Under the pieces are notes generated by a model. That model was not told the DNA's origin. It searched no databases and was given only the letters and a program-made list of their open reading frames with translations. From Bemisia tabaci (Eukaryota > Arthropoda > Insecta > Hemiptera > Aleyrodidae): a DNA stretch of 64,000 nucleotides. The DNA is taken from the NCBI RefSeq assembly GCF_918797505.1, contig NC_092793.1, positions 6,520,366 through 6,584,365 of the forward strand. The letters run 5' to 3'. Position 1 is the stretch's first letter; every line of letters starts with the position of its first letter. The position numbers and the translations under genes are program-made. Shown here one piece after another: positions 12,480-23,780 of this stretch.

Positions 12480-13802
12480 TCGTTCAAAGCGGCAGCCAAT
12501 GATTGGAGACGAGTCTTATCGGTCGATAAGTCAGTTACAGCCACGGCGATTGATTGTTGTCGTTCCCTCTGAAAAATAATTCAGTCGAGCATGCATGATG
12601 CATATGCGAGTTTTACACGAGAACTTTGACAACGTAGGTATATAACAGAAGGTGTTACTTAAAATTGATTGCCGCTCAAGCTACATTATTAAAGTGAATG
12701 TTCGATAGGATGGTGGAATGGTTGCAACTTCAACACCTATTCTAATGCGATAGAATACTAGAAAATCGGAAGGAGTATGGATTTTTTTGGTCCCGGTCCC
12801 CCAATTTAGAAAGCACAGTGAGTTATTGAATTTGACTGAGCAGAATGGAACTTTTTCGGCTTATTTCAGAAATAACATACCGGCCAATGACTTTTCTAAT
12901 ACGTAATTTCGCTCGTAATTACTATCCGTTTAAAACAGAATTAAAACGAAAAAAAGCTGGGTTTTTTTCTATAGTATTTTTAAGTAACTAAAATATGAGA
13001 AATTCTGACAATACTAATGTAAAATTCACGTGTCATTTTCACGATAAATGAACTTTTCTCTCCTCTCCGTTCACTGAAAAAAGTTGTATTCATTATTACG
13101 AGACGACCATTTCCGTGCAGATTCCACCGCAGAAAATATTTTAACGTCGAGGAAACAACTTATTGTGCCAATTAAAATTCTTGTTGTGATAAAACAAGTT
13201 TTCATGTCATTACAAAATATGTCTAGCTGTGTGAAAGAGCTGTCATGCTGTCAATCTTCTGCTTCATATCAGTCGATTTTCCCGAGTGTATTTCATTAAA
13301 AAAAAAGATTGCACGGCACTTAACTCATCAGTCATCGGGTAACAGTCATCATTACAGTGAATTTAATTCGATTCCGAAGAGTAATTTTTACCTAACCGGA
13401 AGTTCTCAAGAACCGTTCAAGCATTACGTGACGCTCTTGGGAGTTCGCACGCATCTCCGCATATCGATGGCTAAGGTACAATACCGCCTATCTACAAACT
13501 ATAACAATTTTTCAGGCCGAAGAGAAAACTTCGAAATTTTTGTGATTTTGAGGTTAGACTTGCAATTTGTTACCCAATACAGCGTCATTACAGCGTACCC
13601 CTACAGAATAGAAAACAATAAAAACATTAGCTTGCTTACTTTATGCTTTAGAATGCGGCAAAGTCGCTATATAACTCATTTTTGCCAAAATAGCCAGTTG
13701 GGCGGCACTGTTCCTTAGCCCTCGATATTTTTTTGCAACAGTAAAGATGTGGCCCCAGGTCAGGGCCACGTAAAACTCGAAGAGGGGGGGGGGTTGCAGC
13801 GA
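12480..13802. other. Non-coding stretch
   Basis: Holds a 157-codon plus frame (13245-13718) with no recognisable domain, treated as chance. Nothing else seen. Confidence 0.45.
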
Positions 13803-13925
13803 TGCGAGGGGCGAAAAATGTTGGGAAAAGAAGGAGAAAAAGAAAAAGAAAGAAAAGAAAGAAGGAAGAGAGGGAGATAGAGGCAGAAAAGATGAAGAAA
13901 GAGGAAAGCAAGGAGAACAAGTACT
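13803..13925. repeat. Purine-only tract
   Basis: About 120 nt almost purely A/G on the plus strand. The Lys/Arg/Glu-rich or Phe/Ser-rich ORFs across it are composition artefacts. Confidence 0.8.
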
Positions 13926-14092
13926 TAAAGTTTGATGATGCAAACATTTCATGTAAGTTTCACATGTTTTCATACTTTTTTGGGACTTGAATTTCCTCTT
14001 CGCTTTTCTTTATATTCTCATAGCGATACCTTGATTTTCTCGCATTTATTCAGATGTGAATGAGAAGACGGGTAAGGGGGGGGGGGGTGCGC

Positions 14093-14169
14093 CGCTCAAA
14101 ACTTCTGACACGAAAGGGCACAGCCTCAGATCGGCGGGGGCGCGCGAAGATTCTTAGTTACGCCACTGG
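14093..14169. mobile_element. hAT-like right terminus fragment
   Basis: Ends TTAGTTACGCCACTG, the reverse complement of a CAGTGGCGTAACTAA terminus, preceded by a G+C-rich stretch. The left end was not found. Confidence 0.4.
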
Positions 14170-14826
14170 AAGGGGGGGTGGGTCTGGATTACGTCACGGA
14201 AGTGCCTCAGGGGGAATTTTCTAAGGATGCGGGGGCCCTGAAATTTTTCCGTGGGGGCTTGAAATAACGGAGCATTCAGTCACCGGCGCGGCGCCCCCGC
14301 ACGTCATGCATTCGAGATCGGCGCGCGGCGGCGCGGCGCTCGGATCACGAGATCGTGGATAGCCTACGAGGCGGAGTTGAAATCACTTTCGTTCTCGGAC
14401 GGCATGGAGTCGGATGAAAAGTTTTCGCGGACCTAAGTGCGGCCACTTAACTTTTTCCTTATAAACAACATTGCACGATGCTCGGATGCCATGCGACTGG
14501 CGACTCGCGAGTCAACAGCCGCAGCGACAAGTGGAGGCGTAATCCAAATATTGGCTCCGCAGCGGCCAAATATTTGTTTGCCTCCAATATAGGGCAGGTT
14601 TTGCACTGCTTCCAGCTAGCCTGAGCGGCCAGTAACCGCCACGCCGTGCGCGCACAAGGCCTATCAGGACTTAAATAGGAAGGGACATTTGACTCGATAC
14701 CCATGGACGTATTTAAATGAAATAAGCTTATTAGGGGACTAAAGGACTCACGCAGCCCAACCCCCAGGGGACACTTCGGGCACTTTGCAGCCCGCTTTGC
14801 GAGCCCCTCATGGGTGGAACTAGGAA

Positions 14827-15265
14827 CACTGAAAAAAAGATTGGTAGAATTTACCATTCCTTCACGCTGTATTTCACACAGCGTCAATTCAGAGTCAATT
14901 TTGCCAGAAGAAACACTGAAAAAAATGCTATGCTGTTTTAGCACCTAAGATGTCAAAAATCTGTCTGGTGATCCTAGGATGCTGCCTTGATCGCCCACGC
15001 AGTTGAATTTGCATTCACAGGATGTAAAGTTAACTGCGAGGGCAGTAAAGACAGCATCTTGGGATCACCAGACACATTGTTGACATCCTAGGTGCTAAAA
15101 CAGCATATTATTTTTTTCAGTGAAGGTAAACGTTACTACATACTGGCACTGGTAACCACTCATCTGGCAGAATCGACTTGAAGATTGGTAGAATTGACCA
15201 TTCCTTCACGCTGTGTGAAATACAGTGTGAAGGAATAGTAGATTCTACCAATCTCTGTTTCAGTG
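14827..15265. mobile_element. CACTG MITE (outer), split by a second CACTG MITE
   Basis: Ends CACTGAAAAAAAGATTGGTAG / CTACCAATCTCTGTTTCAGTG, flanked by AA on each side. Internal inverted segments contain ACCATTCCTTCACGCTGT. The 14914-15122 element sits inside. Confidence 0.8.
14914..15122. mobile_element. CACTG MITE (inner)
   Basis: 209 bp. Ends CACTGAAAAAAATGCTATGC / GCATATTATTTTTTTCAGTG with AA flanks. Arms share CTGTTTTAGCACCTA and TAGGTGCTAAAACAG. Confidence 0.85.
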
Positions 15266-15776
15266 AACTTTTCGGGGTGCCAGAGGGGCACTTTATCAAG
15301 GGGGATGAGAGGGGGCACGACTGCCCTAGCTCAAAGGAAAGTTTGTGAGACTCTGCTAGATTGAAAGGGTGGTCCGGAGGGCCTACCTCGGGAAATTTTG
15401 AAAGATTTAATCGTCCTAGGAGCAATTTTTATCTATTCTCACCGAAAAAGTTATTGCATTACAATATCTAAGATGAAAGATATGTCATGCACTGACTTAG
15501 CAACATTCCTCACATTTCTCGGGGCAAGATGATGGATGAGCCAGGCCAGCCCCCTATTTTGTATTTTAAGATCACAGATAAGCAAAAAATAATAAGGTCT
15601 ACCTTTAAACATCGAGTTTCCGAGTGCACTATTGACGGTGATATCGTCCCCGAAAGAACACGCGTATAACGTCATCCACTGCAGGAGTGCACAATGACTA
15701 TAGTGTCTTTCACCTTGATTTCATCCGTGTCGAAAATTGAGCAACCAGTGTTTGTGTATCACAATAATTGAGCAGC

Positions 15777-16011
15777 CACTGGAAAAACAAGTAGCTTGGA
15801 TATAGAGTCCAGCTACCCTTAAAAACATTGCCAAGGGAAAAATACTCTTGATTCAATAGGACTTTTTGCTTGAACCAAAAGGAAATCCGCCTAAATCAAG
15901 AGGCTCGGCTCTCCGCGTCGAGAAAAAATCGGATCGAATCAAGGGTAGTTTTCCTTGTCAATGTTATTAAGAGTCTGAACTCTAGATCCAAGCGACTTTT
16001 TTTTTCCAGTG
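15777..16011. mobile_element. CACTGG / GGATCTAGAGTCC MITE, copy 1
   Basis: Ends CACTGGAAAAACAAGTAGC / GCGACTTTTTTTTTCCAGTG. Arms contain AAAAACATTGCCAAGG and CTTGTCAATGTTATTAAGAG. 235 bp. Confidence 0.82.
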
Positions 16012-16160
16012 GATTACAGCGTGGTATGAACTACCGTGGTGTATGATATGTAATTTATGTGTGCATCGAAATATTCTATTATATGTTAGGAGTTACTCTC
16101 AGTAACTTTCGTTACACAAATCGTATTCTACGCGACATTTTCTGACAACATATTATAATA

Positions 16161-16372
16161 GTTTCCCCCACGAAAGAACGTAACTTTATTTCAATTTTGC
16201 CAAATTCCCTGGGAAAATCTTAAGCATTTCTCGCTGAAAATTTCACTGATTTTATGATAGCATGCAAAAATCAAACAAATTCCGGAAAAACTTGCACAGA
16301 CTCCTGTAAAAATTACATTGTTCGAGTCGATTTTGCAACCTTGGAATGGAATTACGCTCGTTCGTCCGAGAG
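16161..16372. mobile_element. ACGAAAGAACGTAAC foldback element, copy 2
   Basis: Left CCCCCACGAAAGAACGTAAC, right TGGAATGGAATTACGCTCG. Same internal order as 4025-4264. Confidence 0.65.
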
Positions 16373-16912
16373 CCGACGATAAGGGCAGTTTTTGCTTTTT
16401 CAGAAAATACGAGTTTAATATTTCAGAATTTCATAAAGTTTCATGGCGGAAAGAGAGTTCAAAACGCTTTTTGATGCTTAAAATTTGAATTGGTAGTGTT
16501 TTTTTAACGTATTTTTTTTGTAGTGACTTTTTTGCAGGATATTTAAGACTAGTTTTGGTTGAAATTATTGAAATTTTAGTTTTTACCTAAAAACTACACT
16601 TAACCCTCTTGCCTGCAAGACCATCAAAATCATGCTGAAATTTGCAGCTTGTCAAGAGGTTCAGCGGATTGATTATTGAAATTGATGAACAAGGCTGCAG
16701 ACAAAGAAGACATAGGGAGTATGGAGCGATCCTATTGGTTGAAATGGGTGGCTCCTATCGACAAAGGGAGAAAATGATAGACCAACCGTCGGGTTTCTCA
16801 TGGGTTGCCGTTAGTTAGTCTATTACCTACCGTCTTCATCCATTGCAACCACCCGCTTCCACCGATAGGATCTCTCCATATCTCTTTTGAGAGCAGTCCG
16901 AGACACAGATAA

Positions 16913-17186
16913 CAGTGGAAAACACAAGGTGGAAAAACGGGAAACAAGGCTAGAAATACACAATTAATAAAACCTGAGACGTTTCGACTCAGAAAAGGAG
17001 ATTCTTTCTCTCAGATCCCGGCCCTCACCATGTAGGACTCAGGTTTTTTATCGTTTTTTTTTTTTTTTTTAAATTTTTATTGTTTCCGACTGAAAATGAC
17101 TCAGTTTGGAGTCGGAACGTCCCGGGTTTTATTAAGTGTGTACTTTTAGCCTTGTTCCCCGTTTTTCCATCTTGTTTTTTCCACTG
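16913..17186. mobile_element. CAGTGGAAAACACAAGG foldback
   Basis: Ends CAGTGGAAAACACAAGGTGG / CTTGTTTTTTCCACTG with long arms (CGGGAAACAAGGCTAGAA; ACTTTTAGCCTTGTTCCCC). TSD not resolved. Confidence 0.72.
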
Positions 17187-17233
17187 TCGTATTTCTTGTC
17201 CCCTTTGTCTATAGCTTTGTCTATCAATTTCAA

Positions 17234-17469
17234 CACCGAAAAAAAAGATGCTGTAGTTACATCCCCGATGTTACGGTTGTGAAAAAATTGTGCGACAACT
17301 CTTGGGTGTTGCTATCAACGCTCTGGCAGTTAACGTAGCATGAAAAGATATAAAAGTAACATCCTAGGATGTCACTTTAACAGCCAGAGTGGTAACGACA
17401 ACATCCAAGAGATGTCGCACATTTTTTTAACGTCCAGGATGTCACTACAGCACCTCTTTTTTTTCGGTG
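17234..17469. mobile_element. CACCG MITE with 2-bp TSD proved by host symmetry
   Basis: 236 bp. Ends CACCGAAAAAAAAGATGCTG / AGCACCTCTTTTTTTTCGGTG. Removing it and one AA gives CAATTTCAATAATC, exactly the reverse complement of the host's other arm. Confidence 0.9.
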
Positions 17470-17560
17470 AATAATCGGCCAGGAGCAAACGGGAGGCATC
17501 GCAAATGGAGAGGTGGAATAGCGGAGAATAACGTTGCGGGTAAATTAGTCTATTGCGGGA

Positions 17561-18169
17561 CAGTGGCGTGGCGTGCTTTGCGATATATCTGTCGCAGGCA
17601 AATAGTAAAATCAGTCATTTTGTCAAATGCCTAGGCAGATAGTAAAAAATTCCAACTTAGAGTGAAATTCTGATTCTTTTCCTAATTTCAGACAAAATAA
17701 CTCATTGCTCTTGCAAGAAAAAATTATCAGTACAAATTTGCACACACAATAGTATTTTAAACCATTTTTAGCTCCTAAAGAGACACCGATCTTGAAATTT
17801 TCAGCATGTCGTAAAAAATAGAATTTTTGGAATTTCAACATTTAATAATTAGAGAGGCAATTGAAGAGGAAGAGACCAAAAGAATTCGTAGGTTTGATGA
17901 GTTATTTATCCGAAAATGGTGAAAAATCGTGAGCTCTTCTCCTTAAATTCACAAACTTTTTTAGACCGTCATTTGACTATCTGTCTAGGCATTTGACAAA
18001 ATGCCTGATTTCACTATTTGCCTGCGACATATCGATTGTTATGCCATTTAAACCTACGGAAAAGGATCGATGAACAGGGTGTTCGCAGCGAACACTTTAA
18101 TAATCGATTCTTTACCATAGGTTTCAATGGCATAACAATCGATGCATCGCAATTCACGCCACGCCACTG
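17561..18169. mobile_element. hAT-type MITE split by an inserted element
   Basis: Termini are CAGTGGCGTGGCGTG and CACGCCACGCCACTG. A perfect 8-bp TSD, TTGCGGGA, lies directly outside each end (17553-17560 and 18170-18177). The CAG...CTG ends plus an 8-bp TSD indicate the hAT superfamily. The internal 440 bp belong to a later insertion. Confidence 0.92.
17590..18029. mobile_element. TGTCGCAGG foldback element, copy 3, nested in a hAT MITE
   Basis: The 440-bp element has the TGTCGCAGG termini and is flanked by TATC on both sides (17586-17589 and 18030-18033). Removing it and one TATC restores the GCGATATATCGATTG arm of the host hAT MITE. This proves both the boundaries and the 4-bp TSD. Confidence 0.92.
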
Positions 18170-18335
18170 TTGCGGGAATGCAGGAGGCACCATGTTGAAG
18201 TGTCGAATTACAGCTCGAGCGAGGGCTCCGAGCGGGAACGGAGTCAGCTGCCGGGAGAGCCAATGAGGAGCCGCGCTTTCTCAAGATAACTAATCGGGTA
18301 ATTCTGAAGGAGGGCTGAAAACGGAGCCCCGACCG

Positions 18336-18354
18336 CCCCCCCCCCCCCCCCCCC
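18336..18354. repeat. 19-nt poly(C) run
   Basis: Uninterrupted C within a local GC-rich patch (about 18180-18480). Confidence 0.95.
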
Positions 18355-18579
18355 GCGGGTGCGCCGCTCGCCGGTTGAGAACGAGAATGGAGGCGCTGCC
18401 AGTGGCTGGCTCGGGGATATCCGCGCGAAATCCGAGCCGATGACTGATGATCGTGAAACCCCATCGATTCGATTCCCGCCCGTTGCCACGCACAGGGGGG
18501 CTGTCTTTACCTCAGGGTGTTTTTTTTTTTCATGGGCGTTATATTCTGACACTTGCGTGGGAAAGGCTAATTACTTGAA

Positions 18580-18991
18580 CATTGAAAAAAAAATCTCTGT
18601 GTATTTACTAGGGAAATTGTAAACTTACCAAGAATTCGGGGTTCTATTGGATCCAAGTTTTTTCTCGGTAAAATTACCATTTATGGAATTGGTAATTTTA
18701 CCGAGAAATCTCGGTAAAATTTTTGAACTTTCTCGGTAATTTTACTGAGCCTTGGTAAAAACGCCAATATTTTTTATCGACTGTGGTAGAATTACCGAGA
18801 TAAAATGGCAACGTTACCGGGAATTGATTACCAATAAAAGCGGTATTCTTACCTGAAAAAACAGTGAAAATACCGGTTTTTAGGTAAGCTTACCAGTCTG
18901 TCTTGGTAAAATTACCAATAATTGATAAAAAAGTGAGATGGTAAAGGTACCAACGGACCTTGGTAAAAACGCCGAGACCTTTTTTTCAGTG
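18580..18991. mobile_element. GGTAAAATTACC-rich CACTG MITE, copy 1
   Basis: 412 bp. Left end is CATTGAAAAAAAAATCTC, right end TTTTTTCAGTG, flanked by AA. The interior is full of GGTAAAATTACC-type inverted words and lacks ORFs. About 90% alike by eye to 26879-27292 and 45567-45983. Confidence 0.92.
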
Positions 18992-19603
18992 AATTATAAA
19001 GATTTTTGGCAAGATTGAAATTGATTGCATTTCGCAAAAAGGAACCGAGAGCATTCCAGTGTCGCTAAGATTGTGCAACTTTTTTTACCTTGCAAATATG
19101 AACTGCAGATCGTCTAAGCAAGTTTTATCTTTACTCCCGATAAACTATGAATCCAAGACGAAAATTGCCGTGATAAATTTAAATTTTTCCATGATTTCAG
19201 TGATTTTTTGCAAATAATGAAAGTTGCACAATCCTAGCAACATTGGAACGCTCTTAGTTCCTTTTGCAAAATACAATACAAATGTTGGTTTTCTTACGTA
19301 AAATTTTGTGAGCAAAAAATCAAAAGTTCATTATAAAGTTTAGGAGATAAATTCTAAGGGAAGGAAAATCTATTCAAAATCAGACCCGCGAAACGGAAGC
19401 CGCTAACTGAAGATTGTGAAACCCCATCGATTTCCCGCCCATTATACCGCGTGCAAGGGATCCACCTTCACCAAAGGGCATTTCTGTATTTATTTTTTGG
19501 CGCGAACATTATATTCTGATACTATAAAGTGTCGTAAAGGGCTAATTATTTGGAGTAAAGAATGGGTTAGTGCCGAGGAATTTTGACAGGGTTGAAGTGT
19601 AAT

Positions 19604-19740
19604 AGACTATATTTTGCGATTAAGAACTACAATTTCTGGCACGGTTTAGAAACAAAGTAAGGATCATCAGTTTCCCTTTGCACATAAGTGTTCTTACGGA
19701 TGGGCCAGAAATTGTAATTCCTGTTTGTAAAATGTGGTCC
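19604..19740. mobile_element. GGACTGCATTTTGC foldback, old copy
   Basis: AGACTATATTTTGCGATT / AAAATGTGGTCC. Contains the family's GTTTCCCTTTGCACATAAG core. Confidence 0.65.
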
Positions 19741-19949
19741 AATTTTTCCAAAGAATAATTTTGTGAAAGAACCCGAAAAGGAAAAAGTTAAGAAAATAAT
19801 GTCTATGGGGAGAAAAAGCTAATAGAGTTCCGACCGATCAAAAGGCGACAGTCGAGTTGACAGAGCAAGGCGATGATGCCGAATTTGAGCTCAGCCTTGG
19901 TTCGTGCTCATGATTGTTCTTTAAACAGCTCCTTTCGTTAGGAGGCCGC

Positions 19950-19996
19950 ATTTGATTGGAAAAATATCGATAATCGATCATTCCCGCCTCGCCGCT
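19950..19996. mobile_element. hAT-type MITE, right-end fragment
   Basis: Only the right tip is present (ATATCGATAATCGATCATTC followed by GCCTCGCCGCTG). Confidence 0.55.
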
Positions 19997-20073
19997 GGCA
20001 TACCGTTGAATTTTACTTGCGGTTTGATGCCATTTTAAAAATCGCCTTGAATCTCCCTAAATAACGATATAAA

Positions 20074-20338
20074 CCATGACAGCGAAGCTCCCAAACCACG
20101 TCTCTCGGTTTGCAACGTTGCAAACTTACTGTCACACATTATCCTCTACATGGAAAACTACTAAACGTCAGTTCTTCAAAACTTCCGTGAATTTTCTTCT
20201 CAGTGGGGTGAAAATTCCGTGCAAACTTCAAGGAATAATGTTGAGTTGTTCTCAATAAAAAAATAAAATAAAATGAGAGTGGAGATTTTTCAACACCGCA
20301 AACGAGATACGTGGTCGGGAGTTTCACCATCGACATGG
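20074..20338. mobile_element. CATCGACGGTGAAA foldback, copy 2
   Basis: Left CCATGACAGCGAAGCTCCC, right GGGAGTTTCACCATCGACATGG, with the inner arm pair AACCACGTCTCTCGGTTTGC / GCAAACGAGATACGTGG. It lies just before the 20350 MITE. Short ORFs here are spurious. Confidence 0.7.
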
Positions 20339-20349
20339 TGTCTCCTACG

Positions 20350-20602
20350 CTGCCGCACTAAGGAAGAACGTCGTGTGAACATTCGAGAGTTGCCAGATTT
20401 CCTTCGATAAAATGTTTATTTTTGAGAAAAGCCACGCATATTTTCTATTGGAATTTTCAGATTTTTGAGATTAACTTGCGGACAATATTGTCAGAAAAAT
20501 TTGAGAAAAAATATTCGTAACTTTACCAGAAAATTCGTGTTTTATCGAAGAAAATTTGGCAACGTCTGAAGGTTCATACGGCGTTTTTACTTCGCAAGGC
20601 AG
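20350..20602. mobile_element. CTGCCG foldback MITE, TSD TACG
   Basis: 253 bp. Starts CTGCCGCACTAAGGAAGAAC, ends TTCGCAAGGCAG. Flanked by TACG at 20346-20349 and 20603-20606. Confidence 0.9.
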
Positions 20603-20917
20603 TACGGAAATAAGAAGCTTTTAGAGGAGCGACTACGAATATGACCATATTAGTAGTTCAGTCCTGAATTCCGGGTACCGGAACACTGTGCGACGCTGTC
20701 GAGGCACGGATCCAAGACCGCGGTTTCATATTTCACATAATGGATCAACACAGTTTATCACTTAAGCGCCTCTTTTAATTGATCACCTGATCTGAGGGAG
20801 GGAGGAACCGTTTTTATTTCAGGGGTCGTTTCCGAGATCCGTTGACGCTTTAATGGAGAAGCGATGACAACGTATCAGCGTCTTCCACCGTCATGACATT
20901 AAGCTCAAAGCTGAGCA

Positions 20918-21170
20918 CTTCCGTGCTAAGGAAGAACGCCGTATGAGCCTTCAGACGTTGCCAAGATTCCTCCGATAAAAACCGAATTTACTGGGAAAAT
21001 TGTGAATATTATTTTCCAAAATTTTCACACAATTTTGTACGCAATTTAATCTAAAATATTTGACAATTTCGAGCAAAAATATACATGAATTTTGTCAAAA
21101 ATTCATGTTTCATCAAGGGAAATTTGGCAACTCTCGAATGTTTATACGGCCTTCTTCCTTAGCACGGCAG
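20918..21170. mobile_element. CTGCCG foldback MITE, TSD AGCA
   Basis: 253 bp. Starts CTTCCGTGCTAAGGAAGAAC, ends TTAGCACGGCAG. Flanked by AGCA at 20914-20917 and 21171-21174. Confidence 0.9.
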
Positions 21171-21174
21171 AGCA

Positions 21175-21850
21175 GCTAGCTGATTATTGAAATTGATAGA
21201 CAAAGCGATAGACAATGAGGACACAAGGAGTACGGGGCGATCCTATATATTGATTGAAACGGGTGGTTGACTGAAGGGGGAAGTAGTGGACTAAGAGCAC
21301 AGTAGATGAAGTAACCAAAATCTTGTGTTAATATGGGAAGTATAACACGAAGTAACACTAGCTGATGGTTGATTTCTTGTGATAGTTTTCCCTGTGTCGA
21401 GGAGACTAAATCTTTGTGTTGAAAATCTACAAACTCATTAAGAATTAGATGGAACCTAGATTACATCGGTGGTAATCCAATGCGTTAGCCACTCGCAAGT
21501 AGCAACCTTTGAGTAATGAGAGGAAAACAAGATTACACATGAGTTCGGCAAGACACTGTCTTCATGATCCAATGTCTCTGAGTAACCTACAGTTTGGGTT
21601 GGTTTAACACAAAAGTGTGTTATGCAGCCCAGTCTTTTAGGATAATCTGATACAAAAAAAGTAACACAAAGTAGCACAGAGTAATGTCAAACACCGAACT
21701 TTTTAACTGTGTATAGAATCTCTCATGGGGGGACGTTAGTTAGTATGTCATACTCTGGCCATTGCAACCACCCGCTTCCACCGATAGGATCGTTTCATTT
21801 TTCCTTTGTCTTCTTAGTCTTTCACTTTGTCTATCCGTCTCCAGTAATCA
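21175..21850. mobile_element. TGATTATTGAAATTG foldback, split
   Basis: Left arm TGATTATTGAAATTGATAGAC (21180 on). Right arm ends ACTTTGTCTATCCGTCTCC near 21842. The CCACCCGCTTCCACCGATAGG motif at about 21767 matches 16850. Interior occupied by copy A. Confidence 0.65.
21298..21713 (-). mobile_element. tRNA-like dispersed repeat, copy A (nested)
   Basis: On the minus strand, A-box-like GAGTGGCTAACGCATTGG (about 21477-21494) and B-box-like GGTTCCATCT lie 25-35 nt apart, as in tRNA-derived elements. The outer ends CACAGTAGATG / TTTTTAACTGTG hint at a composite. It interrupts the TGATTATTGAAATTG foldback spanning 21175-21850. Confidence 0.55.
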
Positions 21851-21889
21851 ACTACGAACCGATCGTTGAAATTGGTAGAACAAGTTAAT

Positions 21890-22006
21890 ATCTTAGTAAG
21901 AAAAAGATTTCAGTAATGTTCGATGCGCGGATTGTGTTCTACGCGAAATTCTAGTTTAGAAACATGTATCAGAATGCTTAAACTCATACCTTGTCTAATG
22001 GTCCAT
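21890..22006. mobile_element. TGGACCATTAGACAAGG family, right-arm fragment
   Basis: Matches the right arm of 3241-3790 (GTGTTCTACG, ACATGTATCAGAATGCT, TGGTCCA). No left arm was found. Confidence 0.6.
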
Positions 22007-22367
22007 TTGCAGGCGTGATATAGTGTGCTATATGGATTTAATAGGTAGTGGGAAACTTGCAACGTTGCAAATTGAGGTACGCATGTTTCTACCTCACCGC
22101 TCGCGATTATAAAATGTGTAACTGCGCACGCGGCAGAGAGTAATCTCAGCGATAATCGTGATCTTCGGCCATGGAGTCGAAACGATACTCTTGAAGGCGC
22201 TCTGAGCAACTATTCCACCACAGAAGTATTGCACAGTATCATACGAAATTGAAGGCGCACTACCGAATGTACAAATAAATTGACTGACACCGTCTACCAC
22301 TGTGTAGAGTCCCATTGATCCTATGATGGGCGGCTACTGTTCGATCGATTTTTGTGAAACTTGGTAC

Positions 22368-22655
22368 CAGCGGGCCGATTATTGAAATTAATAGACAAAG
22401 CAATGGACAAAGAAGACAAAGAAGACAAAAAGGATACGGAGGGATCCTGTGATAGAAGCGATTAGCCGCAATGGACAAAGGAGGTAGGTAATAGACTAAC
22501 TAAAACGGCACCCCACGAGAGGCCCTATATAGTTAGCCCATCATTTTCTCCCTTAGTCTATACGAACCACCCATTTCAACCAATAGGATCGCTCTATACT
22601 CCTTGTGTCATCTTTGTCTATCGATTTGTCTTTCAATTTTAACATTCAGCCCACT
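22368..22655. mobile_element. TGATTATTGAAATTG foldback, fullest termini
   Basis: Begins CAGCGGGCCGATTATTGAAA and ends TTTCAATTTTAACATTCAG followed by CCCACTG. CAG...CTG ends suggest hAT, but no clear 8-bp TSD is visible. Confidence 0.65.
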
Positions 22656-23504
22656 GGTAGGATGTTTAACCTCGGGACATTTATGGAGTTACAAGCATGA
22701 GATGAGAAATGGGCTCAGAAAAATTAATGATATTATAATTACAATACGTGACTGAATTTGTTCGACTTGTTCGAGTTTCTTACGTGGCATATTGTGGCAC
22801 AACAGTACTTAACGACGATTCGTTATTCGAGTTGGACAAAAACCAATTTCAGCCATGAGAATTTCCAATAGACGTGAAAAAAATGTCTGACCAAATCGTG
22901 AGAGTATAACTTCTCCTAGCGTGGGATGGAGATAAGGGTATATGACTTTTCGTCAATTCAGGTTAAGTATGCAGCATGCAGTTATACAATCTTGAGGTGT
23001 TACGCACACTCTATTGTCTGTCTGTGGTTGAACAATTTGATAAATCTTTTCAAGGTTGAAATACACGGCCCAACGACCCACTTAAATCTCTCGAAAGGAG
23101 AGTATCATTCCTTTGTTTTTGTATACCTCCGGATTCTTACTAACGAAAGCCACTTTACTATAGGAATGTTAATGTCATCTCGAACTTAATATGCGTTTAA
23201 AAATACGACTAAAACTTTTCAGTTGTACTTTTACTTTTAGAGTCAGTGCTTTTTAAATACTCTTGGGAGGGAAGGTAGAGAGGGGAGAGGATAGCGTTAC
23301 GCAATTTTGTTTTAACGCGTTAAAGAATAGGGACCTTAGCCTCAAAAAAGTCAGGGGACTAGGGTGAACTAAAAATCCGAAAAGGCTTACATATTTGTTT
23401 GAGTAGACACACTTCCATAGTTAACTTTTTTTGAGGAGCTATGTCACGTGACGCCATTTTAAGCTCCACGCGGAGTTGTGAAGAAGGGATGACTCACATC
23501 ATCT

Positions 23505-23750
23505 TTTACTGGACGAGAGAACGTAACTTCATTCCGAGGTTGCAAAATTCACTCAAATAATCCAATTTTTACAAAAATTTACCAGTGCAATTTAAGTCCA
23601 AAGTTGTTTCGATTTTTGTGTGCGATCAAAGAAAAATCGTCGAAATTGTCAGTTTGAAATGCTCAAGATTCTATTGGTAAAAATGCAATGTGCGAGGAGA
23701 CATTTGGCAGCATTGAAATTTAGTCAAGTTCTTTCGTGAAGGAAATAACG
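23505..23750. mobile_element. ACGAAAGAACGTAAC foldback element, copy 3
   Basis: GGACGAGAGAACGTAACTTC on the left and AGTTCTTTCGTGAAGG on the right, about 245 bp. Confidence 0.62.
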
Positions 23751-23780
23751 ATATCTGTAACGAGTTATGACTTTGCTATA

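Larger units (their letters stand above)
16660..17485. mobile_element. TGATTATTGAAATTG foldback containing two later insertions
   Basis: Left arm starts near 16669 (GATTATTGAAATTGATGAAC). The right arm (GTCTATCAATTTCAA / AATAATCGG) is interrupted at 17234-17469 by a CACCG MITE. The interior holds 16913-17186. Other members are at about 21175, 22368 and 63497. Confidence 0.7.

Noticed and set aside
13245..13718. 157-codon plus ORF
   Set aside because: No recognisable domain, ordinary AT-rich composition, no homologous copy in the window; probably chance.
13648..13973. Phe/Ser-rich minus ORFs
   Set aside because: Translation of the complement of a purine-only tract.
14459..14944. 161-codon minus ORF
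   Set aside because: Runs into the CACTG MITEs at 14827-15122 and has no known motif.
14827..15265. One complex element with four inverted segments
   Set aside because: Better explained as two nested MITEs, each with its own CACTG/CAGTG tips and AA flanks.
18054..18552. Several overlapping 80-136-codon ORFs
   Set aside because: They span a hAT MITE arm and a poly(C)/GC-rich patch; Gly- and Pro-rich translations reflect composition.
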